Positions 6,518 to 15,221 of a stretch of DNA of 19,024 nucleotides are shown here, piece after piece. Below the pieces are notes generated by a model. That model did not search any database. It saw nothing but the letters and a program-made list of their open reading frames with translations, and was not told the origin of the DNA. Origin of the DNA: an uncultured Coprococcus sp. (GTDB lineage Bacteria; Bacillota; Clostridia; Lachnospirales; Lachnospiraceae); NCBI GenBank assembly GCA_900557435.1, contig USSH01000014.1, positions 1 to 19,024 of the forward strand, written 5' to 3'. The number at the start of each line of letters is the position of its first letter. Within the stretch, counting starts at the first letter, position 1. A program made the position numbers and the translations under genes.

Positions 6518-8776
6518 ATGAAGGTAAAACAGGAACTTGAAAAACTGCTAGGAAAAGAAATTGCACAAAGCAGCAATGAAGAAGTATATTATGCATTGCT
6601 CAACCTGACAAAGCAGTTAGCAGATGACCGACGCATGGAAGAGACGAAAAAGAAGATTTATTATGTATCGGCAGAATTTCTGATTGGAAAGCTGCTCTCA
6701 AATAACATGATCAATCTTGGAATCTATGAGGACGTCAAAAAAGTGCTTGCTGAAAGCGGAAAGACACTTGCGGAGATTGAGGAGATTGAGGTAGAGCCGT
6801 CTCTTGGAAACGGCGGTCTGGGGCGACTTGCTGCATGTTTCCTTGATTCAATCGCAACACTTGGATTATCGGGTGCGGGTATTGGATTGAATTATCACCT
6901 TGGCTTGTTTAAGCAGGTGTTCGAAGACAGAATGCAGAAAGAGCAGATTAATCCATGGATCAAGGATCAAAGCTGGCTTAGAAAAACAGATGTGACATAC
7001 CCTGTTACATTTGGAAAATGCACGGTGCAGTCGAGATTGTATGAGATTGATGTAACAGGTTACAATAACCGTACCAACAAATTATGCTTATTCGATGTAG
7101 AAACGGTGGATGAATCCATCGTAGATGCAAATCATCAGTTTGATAAAACAGACATAGAGAAGAACCTGACATTGTTCTTATATCCGGATGACAGCGACGA
7201 AGATGGAAGAAAGCTTCGTATCTACCAGCAGTATTTCATGGTAAGCAATGCAGCAAGACTTATTATCGATGAGTGTAAGGCGAAGGGAAGTAACCTTTAT
7301 GATTTGTTCGACTATGCAGTAATCCAGATCAACGACACACATCCAACCATGATCATACCTGAGTTGATTCGTCTGCTTGTAGCAGAAGGGATGAACATGG
7401 ATGCGGCAATCTATGTTGTAAGTAAGACCTGCGCATATACAAACCATACAATTTTGGCTGAGGCGCTTGAGAAATGGCCTAGACATTATCTGGCAGAGGT
7501 TGTTCCGCAGCTTGTCCCGATTATTGAGATTCTGGATGATAAGGTAAGAAGACGGTTCAGCGATGAGAGTGTGGCAATTATCGACCGGAATGATCTCGTT
7601 CACATGGCACACATCGATATTCATTATGGATTTAGTGTAAATGGCGTTGCGTATCTTCATACAGAGATTTTGAAGAATTCGGAGCTTAATAATTTTTACA
7701 AAATATATCCTGAAAAATTCAACAACAAGACAAACGGCATTACATTCCGCCGCTGGCTTCTCTATTGTAATGAATTGTTATCCGATACGATCACGGAGTG
7801 GATTGGGGACGGATACAAGAAAGATGCAATGGAATTAGAGAAATTGCTTGCATTTGTAAACGATGATGACAAGCTTGAAAAACTCCTTGAAATTAAGCAT
7901 CAGAACAAGCTTCACGCCAAAGAATATTTCAAGGAGACACAGGAAATTGAATTAAACGAAAACTCGATTTTTGATATCCAGGTAAAGCGTCTGCATGAGT
8001 ACAAGCGTCAGCAGTTAAATGTACTTTATGTGATTCATAAGTATCTGGAGATCAAAGCGGGCAAGCTGCCGACTACGCCGGTTACGGTTATATTTGGAGC
8101 AAAGGCTGCACCTGCATACACGATTGCAAAGGATATTATTCATTTGATCCTGTGCCTTCAGGAATTGGTCAACAACGATCCGGAAGTGAACCCGTATTTG
8201 AATGTAGTTATGGTTGAAAACTACAATGTTACGCTTGCAGAGAAATTAATTCCTGCCTGTGATATTTCAGAGCAGATCTCTCTTGCGTCAAAAGAGGCAA
8301 GCGGAACCGGAAATATGAAGTTTATGTTGAACGGCGCGGTTACTCTCGGAACAGAAGATGGTGCGAATGTTGAAATCCATCAGCTTGTTGGCGACGACAA
8401 TATCTATATCTTTGGAGAGTCAAGTGATGCGGTGATTGAGCATTATGCGAAGGCTGACTATGTCTCAAGAACATATTATGAGAACAATCCGGTATTGAAG
8501 GAAGCCGTTGATTTTATTATCAGCGACGCGGTGATAGCACTTGGAAATGCAGAAATGCTTCATCGTTTGTATAATGAACTTCTCAACAAAGACTGGTTCA
8601 TGACATTTATTGATTTCGATTCTTATGTTGATGCCAGGGAACGTGCATATAAGGAATATGAGAATCGTAAGGCGTGGGCGCAGAAGATGATGGTGAATAT
8701 TGCGAAAGCAGGATTTTTCTCATCCGATCGTACAATTGCTGAATACAATAACGATATTTGGAAAATAATAAAATAG
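6518..8776 (+). CDS. glgP: Glycogen/maltodextrin phosphorylase (GT35)
   Basis: A 752-residue cytoplasmic enzyme that phosphorolyses alpha-1,4-glucans to glucose-1-phosphate using pyridoxal phosphate. Family signatures run the whole length: [19 protein letters not shown] near residue 92, [17 protein letters not shown], a [15 protein letters not shown] segment, [21 protein letters not shown], the [14 protein letters not shown] loop, and the PLP site [15 protein letters not shown] with Lys601 as the expected Schiff-base lysine. It is shorter than the E. coli enzymes (about 800 residues), as in many clostridial members. The start has GAAAGGGG at 6504-6511. It is divergent from the AraC regulator and followed by the sugar transporter. 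An operator at 6440-6452 shared with the transporter suggests co-regulation. Whether glycogen or maltodextrin is the main substrate cannot be told; context favours maltodextrin. Confidence 0.96.
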   Translation: MKVKQELEKLLGKEIAQSSNEEVYYALLNLTKQLADDRRMEETKKKIYYVSAEFLIGKLLSNNMINLGIYEDVKKVLAESGKTLAEIEEIEVEPSLGNGGLGRLAACFLDSIATLGLSGAGIGLNYHLGLFKQVFEDRMQKEQINPWIKDQSWLRKTDVTYPVTFGKCTVQSRLYEIDVTGYNNRTNKLCLFDVETVDESIVDANHQFDKTDIEKNLTLFLYPDDSDEDGRKLRIYQQYFMVSNAARLIIDECKAKGSNLYDLFDYAVIQINDTHPTMIIPELIRLLVAEGMNMDAAIYVVSKTCAYTNHTILAEALEKWPRHYLAEVVPQLVPIIEILDDKVRRRFSDESVAIIDRNDLVHMAHIDIHYGFSVNGVAYLHTEILKNSELNNFYKIYPEKFNNKTNGITFRRWLLYCNELLSDTITEWIGDGYKKDAMELEKLLAFVNDDDKLEKLLEIKHQNKLHAKEYFKETQEIELNENSIFDIQVKRLHEYKRQQLNVLYVIHKYLEIKAGKLPTTPVTVIFGAKAAPAYTIAKDIIHLILCLQELVNNDPEVNPYLNVVMVENYNVTLAEKLIPACDISEQISLASKEASGTGNMKFMLNGAVTLGTEDGANVEIHQLVGDDNIYIFGESSDAVIEHYAKADYVSRTYYENNPVLKEAVDFIISDAVIALGNAEMLHRLYNELLNKDWFMTFIDFDSYVDARERAYKEYENRKAWAQKMMVNIAKAGFFSSDRTIAEYNNDIWKIIK

Positions 8777-8867
8777 GATCCATTGATAGCAAATGCACGC
8801 AGATATTAGTGATAAGTAACAAAAAAAATTCAAAAACGCTGTGTAATTTGACTAAATAAACAAAATA

Positions 8868-8896
8868 TTGACTTTTTTGATTGCAAAAAGTATATA
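8868..8896 (+). promoter_or_regulatory. Sigma-A promoter of the sugar ABC transporter operon
   Basis: TTGACT (8868-8873) and TATATA (8891-8896) are 17 bp apart. The operator-like palindromes at 8921-8973 lie downstream of the start point, so bound repressor would act as a roadblock. The 240-bp gap between glgP and the next start holds this promoter and these sites; I see no terminator for glgP in it. Confidence 0.75.
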
Positions 8897-8920
8897 AATG
8901 TTGTATCATTGACTCATGAA

Positions 8921-8973
8921 ATGGAAACGTTACCAAAAACGATACAACAAACGTTTCCAAGGAACGTATACGT
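8921..8973 (+). promoter_or_regulatory. Cluster of three CG-centred operator-like palindromes (cre/MalR type)
   Basis: Site 1, ATGGAAACGTTACCA (8921-8935), fits the CcpA cre consensus WTGNAANCGNWNNCW at every position. Site 2, AAACGTTTCCAA (8949-8960), read on the minus strand fits 14 of 15 cre positions and is identical to the glgP site. Site 3, ACGTATACGT (8964-8973), is a perfect palindrome with no cre match. Centres of sites 1 and 2 are 24 bp apart. A 7-bp inverted repeat, TTGTATC (8901-8907) and GATACAA (8941-8947), surrounds site 1. The local LacI-family protein and CcpA are both plausible binders. Confidence 0.68.
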
Positions 8974-9016
8974 AACTATAAACAAAGCAAATGAAAAGAT
9001 TAGAGGAGGAAAAAGC

Positions 9017-10351
9017 ATGAAGAAGAAATTAGCAGTTTTAGGATTAGCTGCAACAATGATGATGTCACTGTTTGCAGGTTGTGGAGGAAAGGGAACTTCA
9101 GGAGGGAAGGATGCATCGGCTGATAAGGGTTCGGTATATTACTTGAATTTTAAGCCGGAAGCAGATGCCCAGTGGCAGGAGCTTGCCAAGATCTACGAAG
9201 AGGAGACAGGTGTAAAGGTAACCGTTGTTACAGCCGCATCCGGTCAGTATGAGACAACTCTTAAGAGTGAGATGGGTAAATCAGAATGCCCTACATTGTT
9301 CCAGGTAAATGGTCCGGTCGGCTTAGCATCGTGGAAAGATTACTGTGCAGATTTGTCTGACACAGAAGTTTACAAGCAGCTTACTTCAGAGGATTTCGCT
9401 TTGAAGGATGGCGATAAGGTAGCAGGTATCGGATATGTTATTGAGTCTTATGGTATCATCTGCAATAAGAAGCTTCTTGCGAAGGCAGGTTACTCCATGG
9501 ATGACATCAAGAACTTTGCAGATTTGAAGAAGGTAGCAGAAGATATTACAGCAAGACGTGATGAGCTTGGATTTGATGCATTTACATCCGCAGGTATGGA
9601 TGGTTCTTCAGACTGGAGATTTAAGACGCACCTTGCAAACCTTCCTGTATACTATGAGTATCAGGCAGACGGAATCAACAACACAAAGGCAATCAAGGGC
9701 ACATACCTGGATAACTACCGTCAGATCTGGGATCTGTACATTAATAACTCAACAACAGATCCAAAGCAGCTCAGTGTTAAGACCGGTGATGATGCAGTCG
9801 CTGAGTTCGTAGCAGAAAAAGCAGTATTTTACCAGAATGGTACATGGGCATACTCAGATATAAGCTCAGTCGGAGATGAGAATCTTGGAATGCTTCCGAT
9901 TTATATCGGTGCAGACGGAGAAGAGAATCAGGGACTTTGTACAGGTACAGAGAACTACTGGTGCGTAAATGCTAAGGCTTCCGAAGCAGACATCAAGGCA
10001 ACAGAAGATTTCATGGCATGGCTTGCTACAGACGATACAGCACTTAAGGCAATCTGTGGTTCACAGGGTGCAATGCCATCCGGAGCAGACGGAATGGGAT
10101 TTGTTACTCCATTCAAGAAGAACCTTGAGTCAACAAACCTTCTTGTAAACATCGCAAATGAGTATGTAGCAGAGGGCAAGACACCTGTAAGCTGGAACTT
10201 CACAACAATGCCATCAGAGCAGTGGAAGAACGACCTCGGATCAGCACTTACAACATATGCGGCAGATCAGACAGATGCCAACTGGGATCTTGTAAAGAGC
10301 GCATTTGTAGATGGATGGGCTAAAGAGGCTGCTGCAGCAAAGTCAAAATAA
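9017..10351 (+). CDS. Maltodextrin-type ABC transporter substrate-binding lipoprotein
   Basis: A 444-residue extracellular sugar-binding lipoprotein (family 1 solute-binding protein, MalE/MdxE-like). The signal peptide MKKKLAVLGLAATMMMS ends in a lipobox LFAGC with Cys22 as the lipidated residue, followed by a Gly/Lys/Asp-rich linker. The mature part has the usual fold signatures, for example WQELAKIYEEETGVKVTVV near residue 53 and FYQNGTWAYSDI near residue 275. The ATG at 9017 is preceded by GAGGAGGA (9003-9010); an upstream in-frame extension lacks a signal peptide and is rejected. Codons are strongly biased (Ile ATC/ATT 16 of 17, many AAG), as expected of an abundant protein. It is separated from its permease genes by 266 bp with a hairpin terminator. 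Maltodextrin specificity is inferred from neighbouring glgP and malQ. Confidence 0.9.
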   Translation: MKKKLAVLGLAATMMMSLFAGCGGKGTSGGKDASADKGSVYYLNFKPEADAQWQELAKIYEEETGVKVTVVTAASGQYETTLKSEMGKSECPTLFQVNGPVGLASWKDYCADLSDTEVYKQLTSEDFALKDGDKVAGIGYVIESYGIICNKKLLAKAGYSMDDIKNFADLKKVAEDITARRDELGFDAFTSAGMDGSSDWRFKTHLANLPVYYEYQADGINNTKAIKGTYLDNYRQIWDLYINNSTTDPKQLSVKTGDDAVAEFVAEKAVFYQNGTWAYSDISSVGDENLGMLPIYIGADGEENQGLCTGTENYWCVNAKASEADIKATEDFMAWLATDDTALKAICGSQGAMPSGADGMGFVTPFKKNLESTNLLVNIANEYVAEGKTPVSWNFTTMPSEQWKNDLGSALTTYAADQTDANWDLVKSAFVDGWAKEAAAAKSK

Positions 10352-10434
10352 AACATATTAACAAATAAACAATAGTACACAACCCCAAAATAAAAAAACA
10401 TCACAAAATAAAACCAACTTAAAATATGAATAAA

Positions 10435-10453
10435 GTCCTGTAAGCTGCAGGAC
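10435..10453 (+). other. Small hairpin downstream of the binding-protein gene
   Basis: GTCCTG (10435-10440) pairs with CAGGAC (10448-10453) around TAAGCTG. No T-run follows. It may protect the 3' end of the upstream mRNA. The rest of the 266-bp gap is A-rich non-coding sequence (10352-10434) plus the terminator at 10508-10555. Confidence 0.35.
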
Positions 10454-10507
10454 ACCAGAAAGGCTAACAGCTTTGCAAAGGCAGCTCATACCCAGAGGTG
10501 CCAGACT

Positions 10508-10555
10508 AGAGATGGATATGTATTCATATGCAAATATGTCTACATATCCATTTTT
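10508..10555 (+). terminator. Intra-operon terminator/attenuator between binding protein and permease genes
   Basis: An 11-bp perfect stem ATGGATATGTA/TACATATCCAT (10512-10522 with 10541-10551), extendable to 15 bp with G-U and A-U pairs, is followed by a run of five T residues. The loop is 18 bases. In sugar ABC operons a leaky terminator here gives more binding protein than permease. It could instead fully end the transcript, but no convincing promoter for the permeases is visible. Confidence 0.7.
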
Positions 10556-10617
10556 AGACTCAAAAGATATTGGAAAGAAAATTGATATGCAACAGAGTGG
10601 AGGTTATCAAAAAAATT

Positions 10618-11460
10618 ATGGAGAAAACGATAAAAAGATATTGGCCGGTGTTTCTGATACCGACAATGGCTGCGTTTCTAATAGGATTTATCGTGCCATT
10701 TGCCGAGGGAATATATCTGTCCTTCTGTAAGTTCACGACCATAAGGGACGCTGAATTTGTAGGATTTCAGAATTATATAGACGCATTCAAGGACTCAACA
10801 TTCCCGGATGCATTCAAGTTTACAACATTATTTGCGATTGTCACACTTGTGCTTATAAATGTTCTTGCATTTCTTGTGGCACTGGCACTTACACAGAAGA
10901 TCAAAGGAACTAATATATTCAGAACGGTATTCTTTATGCCAAATCTTATAGGTGGTATCGTACTTGGATATGTATGGCAGCTTATATTTGATGCCATATT
11001 CTCAAAGTTTGACACAGCCCTGAAACTCAATGAAGTCCTCGGTTTCTGGGGATTGGTTATACTGGTGTGCTGGCAGCAGATAGGATATATGATGATCGTT
11101 TATATTGCAGGACTTCAGGCAATTCCTGAAGACATTCAGGAAGCAGCCATGATTGATGGTGCAAATAGAACACAGAGACTTTTCAGAGTTACGATCCCGA
11201 ACATGATGCCATCCATAACTATATGTACATTCCTCACAATAACCAACTCATTCAAACTGTTTGACCAGAACCTGGCACTCACAGGAGGCGAGCCTCTTCA
11301 TAAGACAGAGATGCTTGCGCTCAATATATATGAGACGTTTTATGGAAGAGTAGGATATGAGGGAGTAGGTCAGGCCAAGGCAGTCATATTCTTTATACTG
11401 GTAGTAGCGATAGGACTCATACAGCTTAGGCTTACAAGATCAAAGGAGGTGCAGCAGTAA
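10618..11460 (+). CDS. Sugar ABC transporter permease, MalF-type
   Basis: A 280-residue inner-membrane permease with six hydrophobic segments and the EAA loop EAAMIDGANRTQRLFRVTIP (Glu175, Gly181), the contact site for the ABC ATPase. It pairs with the downstream MalG-type permease. The ATG at 10618 is chosen (MEKTIKRYWPVFL); GGAGG at 10599-10603 is rather far (14 bases), so a start a few codons earlier at a non-ATG codon is possible. It overlaps the next gene by one base. Isoleucine codons are mostly ATA (21 of 31), unlike the binding-protein gene just upstream. It lacks the long N-terminal extension of E. coli MalF, as usual in Firmicutes. Maltodextrin as substrate is inferred. Confidence 0.9.
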   Translation: MEKTIKRYWPVFLIPTMAAFLIGFIVPFAEGIYLSFCKFTTIRDAEFVGFQNYIDAFKDSTFPDAFKFTTLFAIVTLVLINVLAFLVALALTQKIKGTNIFRTVFFMPNLIGGIVLGYVWQLIFDAIFSKFDTALKLNEVLGFWGLVILVCWQQIGYMMIVYIAGLQAIPEDIQEAAMIDGANRTQRLFRVTIPNMMPSITICTFLTITNSFKLFDQNLALTGGEPLHKTEMLALNIYETFYGRVGYEGVGQAKAVIFFILVVAIGLIQLRLTRSKEVQQ

Positions 11461-12353
11461 TGGCGAAGATACAGAAAACAGCAAATACAGCGGATAAAAA
11501 GCCTGTATACAGAGTTAAAGAAAAACCAACGTTGATGGGAATTCTGGCTACTTTATTCTTTACCATTATTTCCATAATATTTGTTTCACCGATAATAATT
11601 GTAATTATAAACTCTTTGAAAGCCAAGACGTTTATCAGTCTGGAGACATTTGAACTGCCAAATGAGCACAGCTACATAGGCCTGGACAATTATAAAACGG
11701 CTATAACACAGTATGATTTCATTAAGGCAGTGGGCTGGACAGTTTTGATAACGGTTCTCTCAGTAGCGGCAATTCTGCTGTTCTGCTCTATGACAGCCTG
11801 GTATATAACCAGAGTCAAGAATATAGCGACAAAGATCATATATCTGCTCTGCGTGTTCTCTATGGTAATACCTTTCCAGATGGTTATGTTTACTTTGGCT
11901 GGAACTGCGGATGCACTTCACCTTACTACTCCATGGGGAATCGTGATCGTGTATCTTGGATTTGGAACAGGTCTTGCAGTATTTATGTTCTGCGGATTTA
12001 TCAAGTCAATTCCTTTGGAGGTCGAGGAGGCTGCGATGATAGATGGATGTACGCCGCTCAAGACATTTTTCAGGGTTGTTATCCCTATTATGAAACCTAC
12101 TTACATATCTGTAGGAATACTTGAGGCTATGTGGATATGGAATGATTTCCTTCTGCCATATCTGGTACTCGACATCAAGAAATACAAGACGATATCTATA
12201 GTTGTCCAGTATATGAAGGGCAGCTACGGAAGAGTAGATATGGGAGCGATCATGGCGTGCCTTGTTATGGCTATCATTCCGGTTGTTGTATTCTACCTTT
12301 GTGCACAGAAGTACATCATCAAGGGTGTTGCAGCTGGTGCTGTAAAGGGATAG
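11460..12353 (+). CDS. Sugar ABC transporter permease, MalG-type
   Basis: A 297-residue permease and partner of the MalF-type protein. It has a hydrophilic N-terminus, six membrane segments (first at about 30-52) and the EAA loop EEAAMIDGCTPLKTFFRVVIP (Glu190, Gly196). The start codon shares one base with the upstream stop (TAATG) and is preceded by AAAGGAGG, indicating translational coupling. After it comes a hairpin and then malQ, with no ATPase gene; Firmicutes commonly energise such transporters with one shared MsmX-type ATPase. Family call firm, substrate inferred. Confidence 0.91.
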   Translation: MAKIQKTANTADKKPVYRVKEKPTLMGILATLFFTIISIIFVSPIIIVIINSLKAKTFISLETFELPNEHSYIGLDNYKTAITQYDFIKAVGWTVLITVLSVAAILLFCSMTAWYITRVKNIATKIIYLLCVFSMVIPFQMVMFTLAGTADALHLTTPWGIVIVYLGFGTGLAVFMFCGFIKSIPLEVEEAAMIDGCTPLKTFFRVVIPIMKPTYISVGILEAMWIWNDFLLPYLVLDIKKYKTISIVVQYMKGSYGRVDMGAIMACLVMAIIPVVVFYLCAQKYIIKGVAAGAVKG

Positions 12354-12381
12354 TAATATAATATTATTAAATGTAAAAAAA

Positions 12382-12410
12382 CAGGCGGTTGTGAGATTCG
12401 CAGCCGCCTG
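12382..12410. other. Intercistronic GC-rich hairpin between permease and malQ
   Basis: A 12-bp stem, CAGGCGGTTGTG (12382-12393) with CGCAGCCGCCTG (12399-12410), around AGATT. On the plus strand it is preceded by seven A residues and followed by GAAATTGG, so it lacks a plus-strand U-tract. Read on the minus strand it is a canonical terminator ending in TTTTTTT. On the coding strand it may act as an mRNA stabiliser and partial attenuator ahead of malQ. Confidence 0.6.
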
Positions 12411-12436
12411 AAATTGGTTAAAAGGAGAGATTTCAG

Positions 12437-13936
12437 ATGGAAAGATCAGCAGGAATACTGCTTGCTATATCAAGCCTCCCGTCAAAGTATGGAATTGGCA
12501 GCTTTTCAAAAGAGGCATATCGTTTCGTTGACTGGCTTAGGTCTGCACACCAGAGCTACTGGCAGATACTTCCCATGGGTCCCACCGGGTATGGGGATTC
12601 GCCGTATCAGTCATTTTCGACATTTGCGGGCAATCCATATTTTATAGATCTTGATACACTGGTGGATCAGAGACTGCTCACAGACAGTGAGTGCAGTGAG
12701 ATTGACTGGGGTGAGGATGACAGATACGTTGAATACAGCAAAATATATAATGGAAGATACAGTCTTCTCAGGAAAGCCTATGAAAGATGGAAAATGACTG
12801 ACAGCATGGAGTTTTCCTTATTCATGGACGAGAACAGTGATTGGATATATGATTATTCATTATTTATGGCTGTAAAGGATTCATTTGGCGGAATTCCGTG
12901 GACAGAGTGGCCGCAGGATATAAGGAACAGACAGCCTGATGCAGTGCAGCAGATGCAGGTTACGCTTGCGGATGAGATACATTTTCAGCAGTACATGCAG
13001 TATTTGTTCTATACTCAGTGGAATGCGCTAAAGAGCTATGCCAACAAGAACCATATAAGGATCATAGGAGATATCCCAATCTATGTAGCCATGGACAGTG
13101 CAGATGTATGGGCACATCCGGAGCTTTTCAGGCTGGATGAGGACAGACGTCCATACGAGGTTGCCGGATGTCCGCCTGATGGGTTTTCGGAGACCGGACA
13201 GCTGTGGGGAAATCCAATATATGACTGGGAGCTGAACAGGCAGACCGGTTACAGCTGGTGGATAGCCAGAATGAGACACAGCTATAAGCTTTATGATGTA
13301 GTCCGGATTGACCATTTCAGAGGCTTTGATGAATATTATGCCATTCCATATGGAGAGGAAACAGCTGTGAATGGCAAGTGGAAAAAGGGTCCTGGGATGG
13401 ATCTGTTTAGGAATATAGAAAAAGCACTGGGTAAGAGAGATGTCATTGCCGAGGATCTTGGTTTTGTGACTGATTCGGTCAGAAAGCTTGTGCATGATTC
13501 CGGATTTCCGGGAATGAAGGTTGTGGAGTTTGCCTTTGATGTGAGAGACACCGGGGCGGCATCTGACTATCTTCCACATAATTATATACGAAATTGTGTT
13601 GTATATACGGGAACCCATGACAATGAGACACTTATTGGCTGGTGGAGCAGCATAGATCAGAGAGCCAGAGATATGGCGCGGGATTATATGGCAGCTCATT
13701 ATACACCAGACCGTCTGATCAATGTCCCATTTATCACGCTTGCTATGAGAAGTATTGCAGATCTCTGTATTATACCGATGCAGGATTATTTGGGACTAGA
13801 TAATAAATCGAGGATGAATAAGCCATCCACAGTTGGCGATAACTGGAGGTGGCGAACGATATCCGATGATACGGACGATGATCTCGCAGAGGAAATAGGC
13901 AGACTTACACTGATGACCGGGAGAAGCAAGATGTGA
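12437..13936 (+). CDS. malQ: 4-alpha-glucanotransferase (amylomaltase, GH77)
   Basis: A 499-residue cytoplasmic enzyme that transfers alpha-1,4-glucan chains between maltodextrins, producing longer chains for the phosphorylase plus glucose. The N-terminus (GILLAISSLPSKYGIGSFS, then PMGPTGYGDSPYQSFS) is typical of compact bacterial GH77 enzymes. The catalytic residues are visible: nucleophile Asp292 in VRIDHFRG, acid/base Glu339 in IAEDLG, and transition-state Asp395 in TGTHDNE, at nearly the same numbering as the Thermus enzyme. The C-terminal RMNKPSTVGDNWRWR motif is also present. The start has AAAGGAGAG at 12421-12429. It forms a pathway with glgP and the transporter. Length and motifs are complete. 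Confidence 0.96.
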   Translation: MERSAGILLAISSLPSKYGIGSFSKEAYRFVDWLRSAHQSYWQILPMGPTGYGDSPYQSFSTFAGNPYFIDLDTLVDQRLLTDSECSEIDWGEDDRYVEYSKIYNGRYSLLRKAYERWKMTDSMEFSLFMDENSDWIYDYSLFMAVKDSFGGIPWTEWPQDIRNRQPDAVQQMQVTLADEIHFQQYMQYLFYTQWNALKSYANKNHIRIIGDIPIYVAMDSADVWAHPELFRLDEDRRPYEVAGCPPDGFSETGQLWGNPIYDWELNRQTGYSWWIARMRHSYKLYDVVRIDHFRGFDEYYAIPYGEETAVNGKWKKGPGMDLFRNIEKALGKRDVIAEDLGFVTDSVRKLVHDSGFPGMKVVEFAFDVRDTGAASDYLPHNYIRNCVVYTGTHDNETLIGWWSSIDQRARDMARDYMAAHYTPDRLINVPFITLAMRSIADLCIIPMQDYLGLDNKSRMNKPSTVGDNWRWRTISDDTDDDLAEEIGRLTLMTGRSKM

Positions 13937-13987
13937 AAAAGTACTTTTAAAAAATAAATATCGGGAAATGATAAGTAGAGTATTTTC

Positions 13988-14016
13988 TTGACCTCCACAT
14001 AGCAAGATAATATAAT
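13988..14016 (+). promoter_or_regulatory. Sigma-A promoter of the LacI-family gene
   Basis: TTGACC (13988-13993) and TATAAT (14011-14016) are 17 bp apart, giving a short leader before the ATG at 14052. No CG-centred operator is seen here, so autoregulation is not evident. A short palindrome AAAAGTACTTTT at 13940-13951 after malQ is too weak to call a terminator. Confidence 0.75.
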
Positions 14017-14051
14017 TACTGGGAATAAAAGAGAAAAGTGGGATACAGCTT

Positions 14052-15059
14052 ATGACAATAAAGGATATTGCACGTATATCAGGTTATGGTATAGGAACCG
14101 TGTCCAGAGTGATAAACAATCAGACAGGAGTCAGTGATGCAGCCAGAGAGAAGATACTCAGGGTTATAGAGGAAAGTGGGTTTGAACCAAATGTCAATGC
14201 CAAGCACCTCAAAATGGCAGCAAAATCGGCGGTTGTAGTCATCATAAAAGGAAATCAGAACATGCTGTTTGCAGATATAGTAGAGCGGATACAGAGTCTG
14301 CTTGCAGGATATGATGAAGACGTCATAGTGGAGTATATAGACGAGGATGGTGATGAGATAGAATATGCCATCAAACTGATCCGGAGTGTGAATCCGAAGG
14401 GAATCATGTTTTTGGGTGCCAATCTTGCACTTTTTGATGAGCGTGTGAAAGAGTTTGAGATCCCGGGAGTCATAATCACGACCGGTGGAGAGATTCTTGC
14501 AAATGACAACATATCCTCCATAACGATAGATGACACGGCAGCGACATACGATATGACAAGGTATCTTCTTGAAAGAGGTCACAGGCACATCGGAGTCATC
14601 GGAGGGCAGGTGTCCGAGAAACAGATAAGTTTCAATAGATATGAAGGCTGCAAGAGGGCTATAGACGAGTGGCGACATGACGACCAGGCGGAGTTTACAT
14701 ATATTCCGTGCAGATATTCTATAAGTGCAGGATATGAGGCCACAAAACGTCTCTTGGAAGAACACCCGGAGGTTACAGCGATCATGGCTCTAAGTGATAC
14801 GATAGCGATCGGTGCCATGCGGGCGGCTGTTGATCTGGGCAAACATATTCCGGAAGAGCTGTCAGTTACAGGATTTGATGGAATAGACATGGCAGGATAC
14901 TGTGTACCAAGACTTACGACAATAAAGCAGAATACAGAGATCATGGCATCGAGAAGTGTTGACATCATGCTCAAGCATATAAATTATGCAGCGGCTGGTG
15001 AACATGAGATAGTGCCATATTCCCTGATAGAGGGTGAAAGCGTTAAGAGCATCGGCTAG
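14052..15059 (+). CDS. LacI-family transcriptional regulator, probable maltodextrin repressor
   Basis: A 335-residue LacI/GalR regulator. Residues 1-50 form the helix-turn-helix and hinge (TIKDIARISGYGIGTVSRVI, then a hinge helix near FEPNVNAKHLK). The rest is a periplasmic-binding-protein-like sugar-sensing domain (VIIKGNQNMLFADIVERIQ, GHRHIGVIGG near 175, AIMALSDTIAIGAMRAA, LSVTGFDGIDMA). It has its own promoter and lies directly after malQ. The CG-centred palindromes before glgP and the binding-protein gene are the kind of site this family reads, so a role as cluster repressor relieved by maltodextrin is likely. The start has only a weak purine-rich site (AGTGGG). An activating role cannot be excluded. 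Confidence 0.93.
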   Translation: MTIKDIARISGYGIGTVSRVINNQTGVSDAAREKILRVIEESGFEPNVNAKHLKMAAKSAVVVIIKGNQNMLFADIVERIQSLLAGYDEDVIVEYIDEDGDEIEYAIKLIRSVNPKGIMFLGANLALFDERVKEFEIPGVIITTGGEILANDNISSITIDDTAATYDMTRYLLERGHRHIGVIGGQVSEKQISFNRYEGCKRAIDEWRHDDQAEFTYIPCRYSISAGYEATKRLLEEHPEVTAIMALSDTIAIGAMRAAVDLGKHIPEELSVTGFDGIDMAGYCVPRLTTIKQNTEIMASRSVDIMLKHINYAAAGEHEIVPYSLIEGESVKSIG

Positions 15060-15093
15060 GATTCAGGGAAAATCTTTTTAATTAAGTTTGAAT

Positions 15094-15139
15094 TCGCCTT
15101 ATACTGGTATATTATATATCAGTATAGGGCGATTTTTTT
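15094..15139 (+). terminator. Terminator after the LacI-family gene
   Basis: A 13-bp stem, TCGCCTTATACTG (15094-15106) with CAGTATAGGGCGA (15120-15132, one G-U pair), around an AT-rich loop, followed by seven T residues. It closes the maltodextrin region. Confidence 0.92.
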
Positions 15140-15221
15140 ATGAGATAAAAGTATGGGCAAGGCTCTGAGATTCGTATTTGGTAATAATTTAGGGAATAAA
15201 ATGGTATAACGGGGATAATAT

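Noticed and set aside
7178..7660. Open frame antisense to glgP (160 codons)
   Set aside because: Lies wholly within conserved phosphorylase sequence and has no recognisable protein features.
10570..10617. TTG start 16 codons upstream for the first permease gene
   Set aside because: It has no ribosome site, and the GGAGG at 10599-10603 lies inside the extension, pointing to the ATG at 10618.
13028..13699. Long open frame antisense to malQ (223 codons)
   Set aside because: Contained entirely in malQ, no ribosome binding site or family motif; malQ carries all GH77 catalytic residues.
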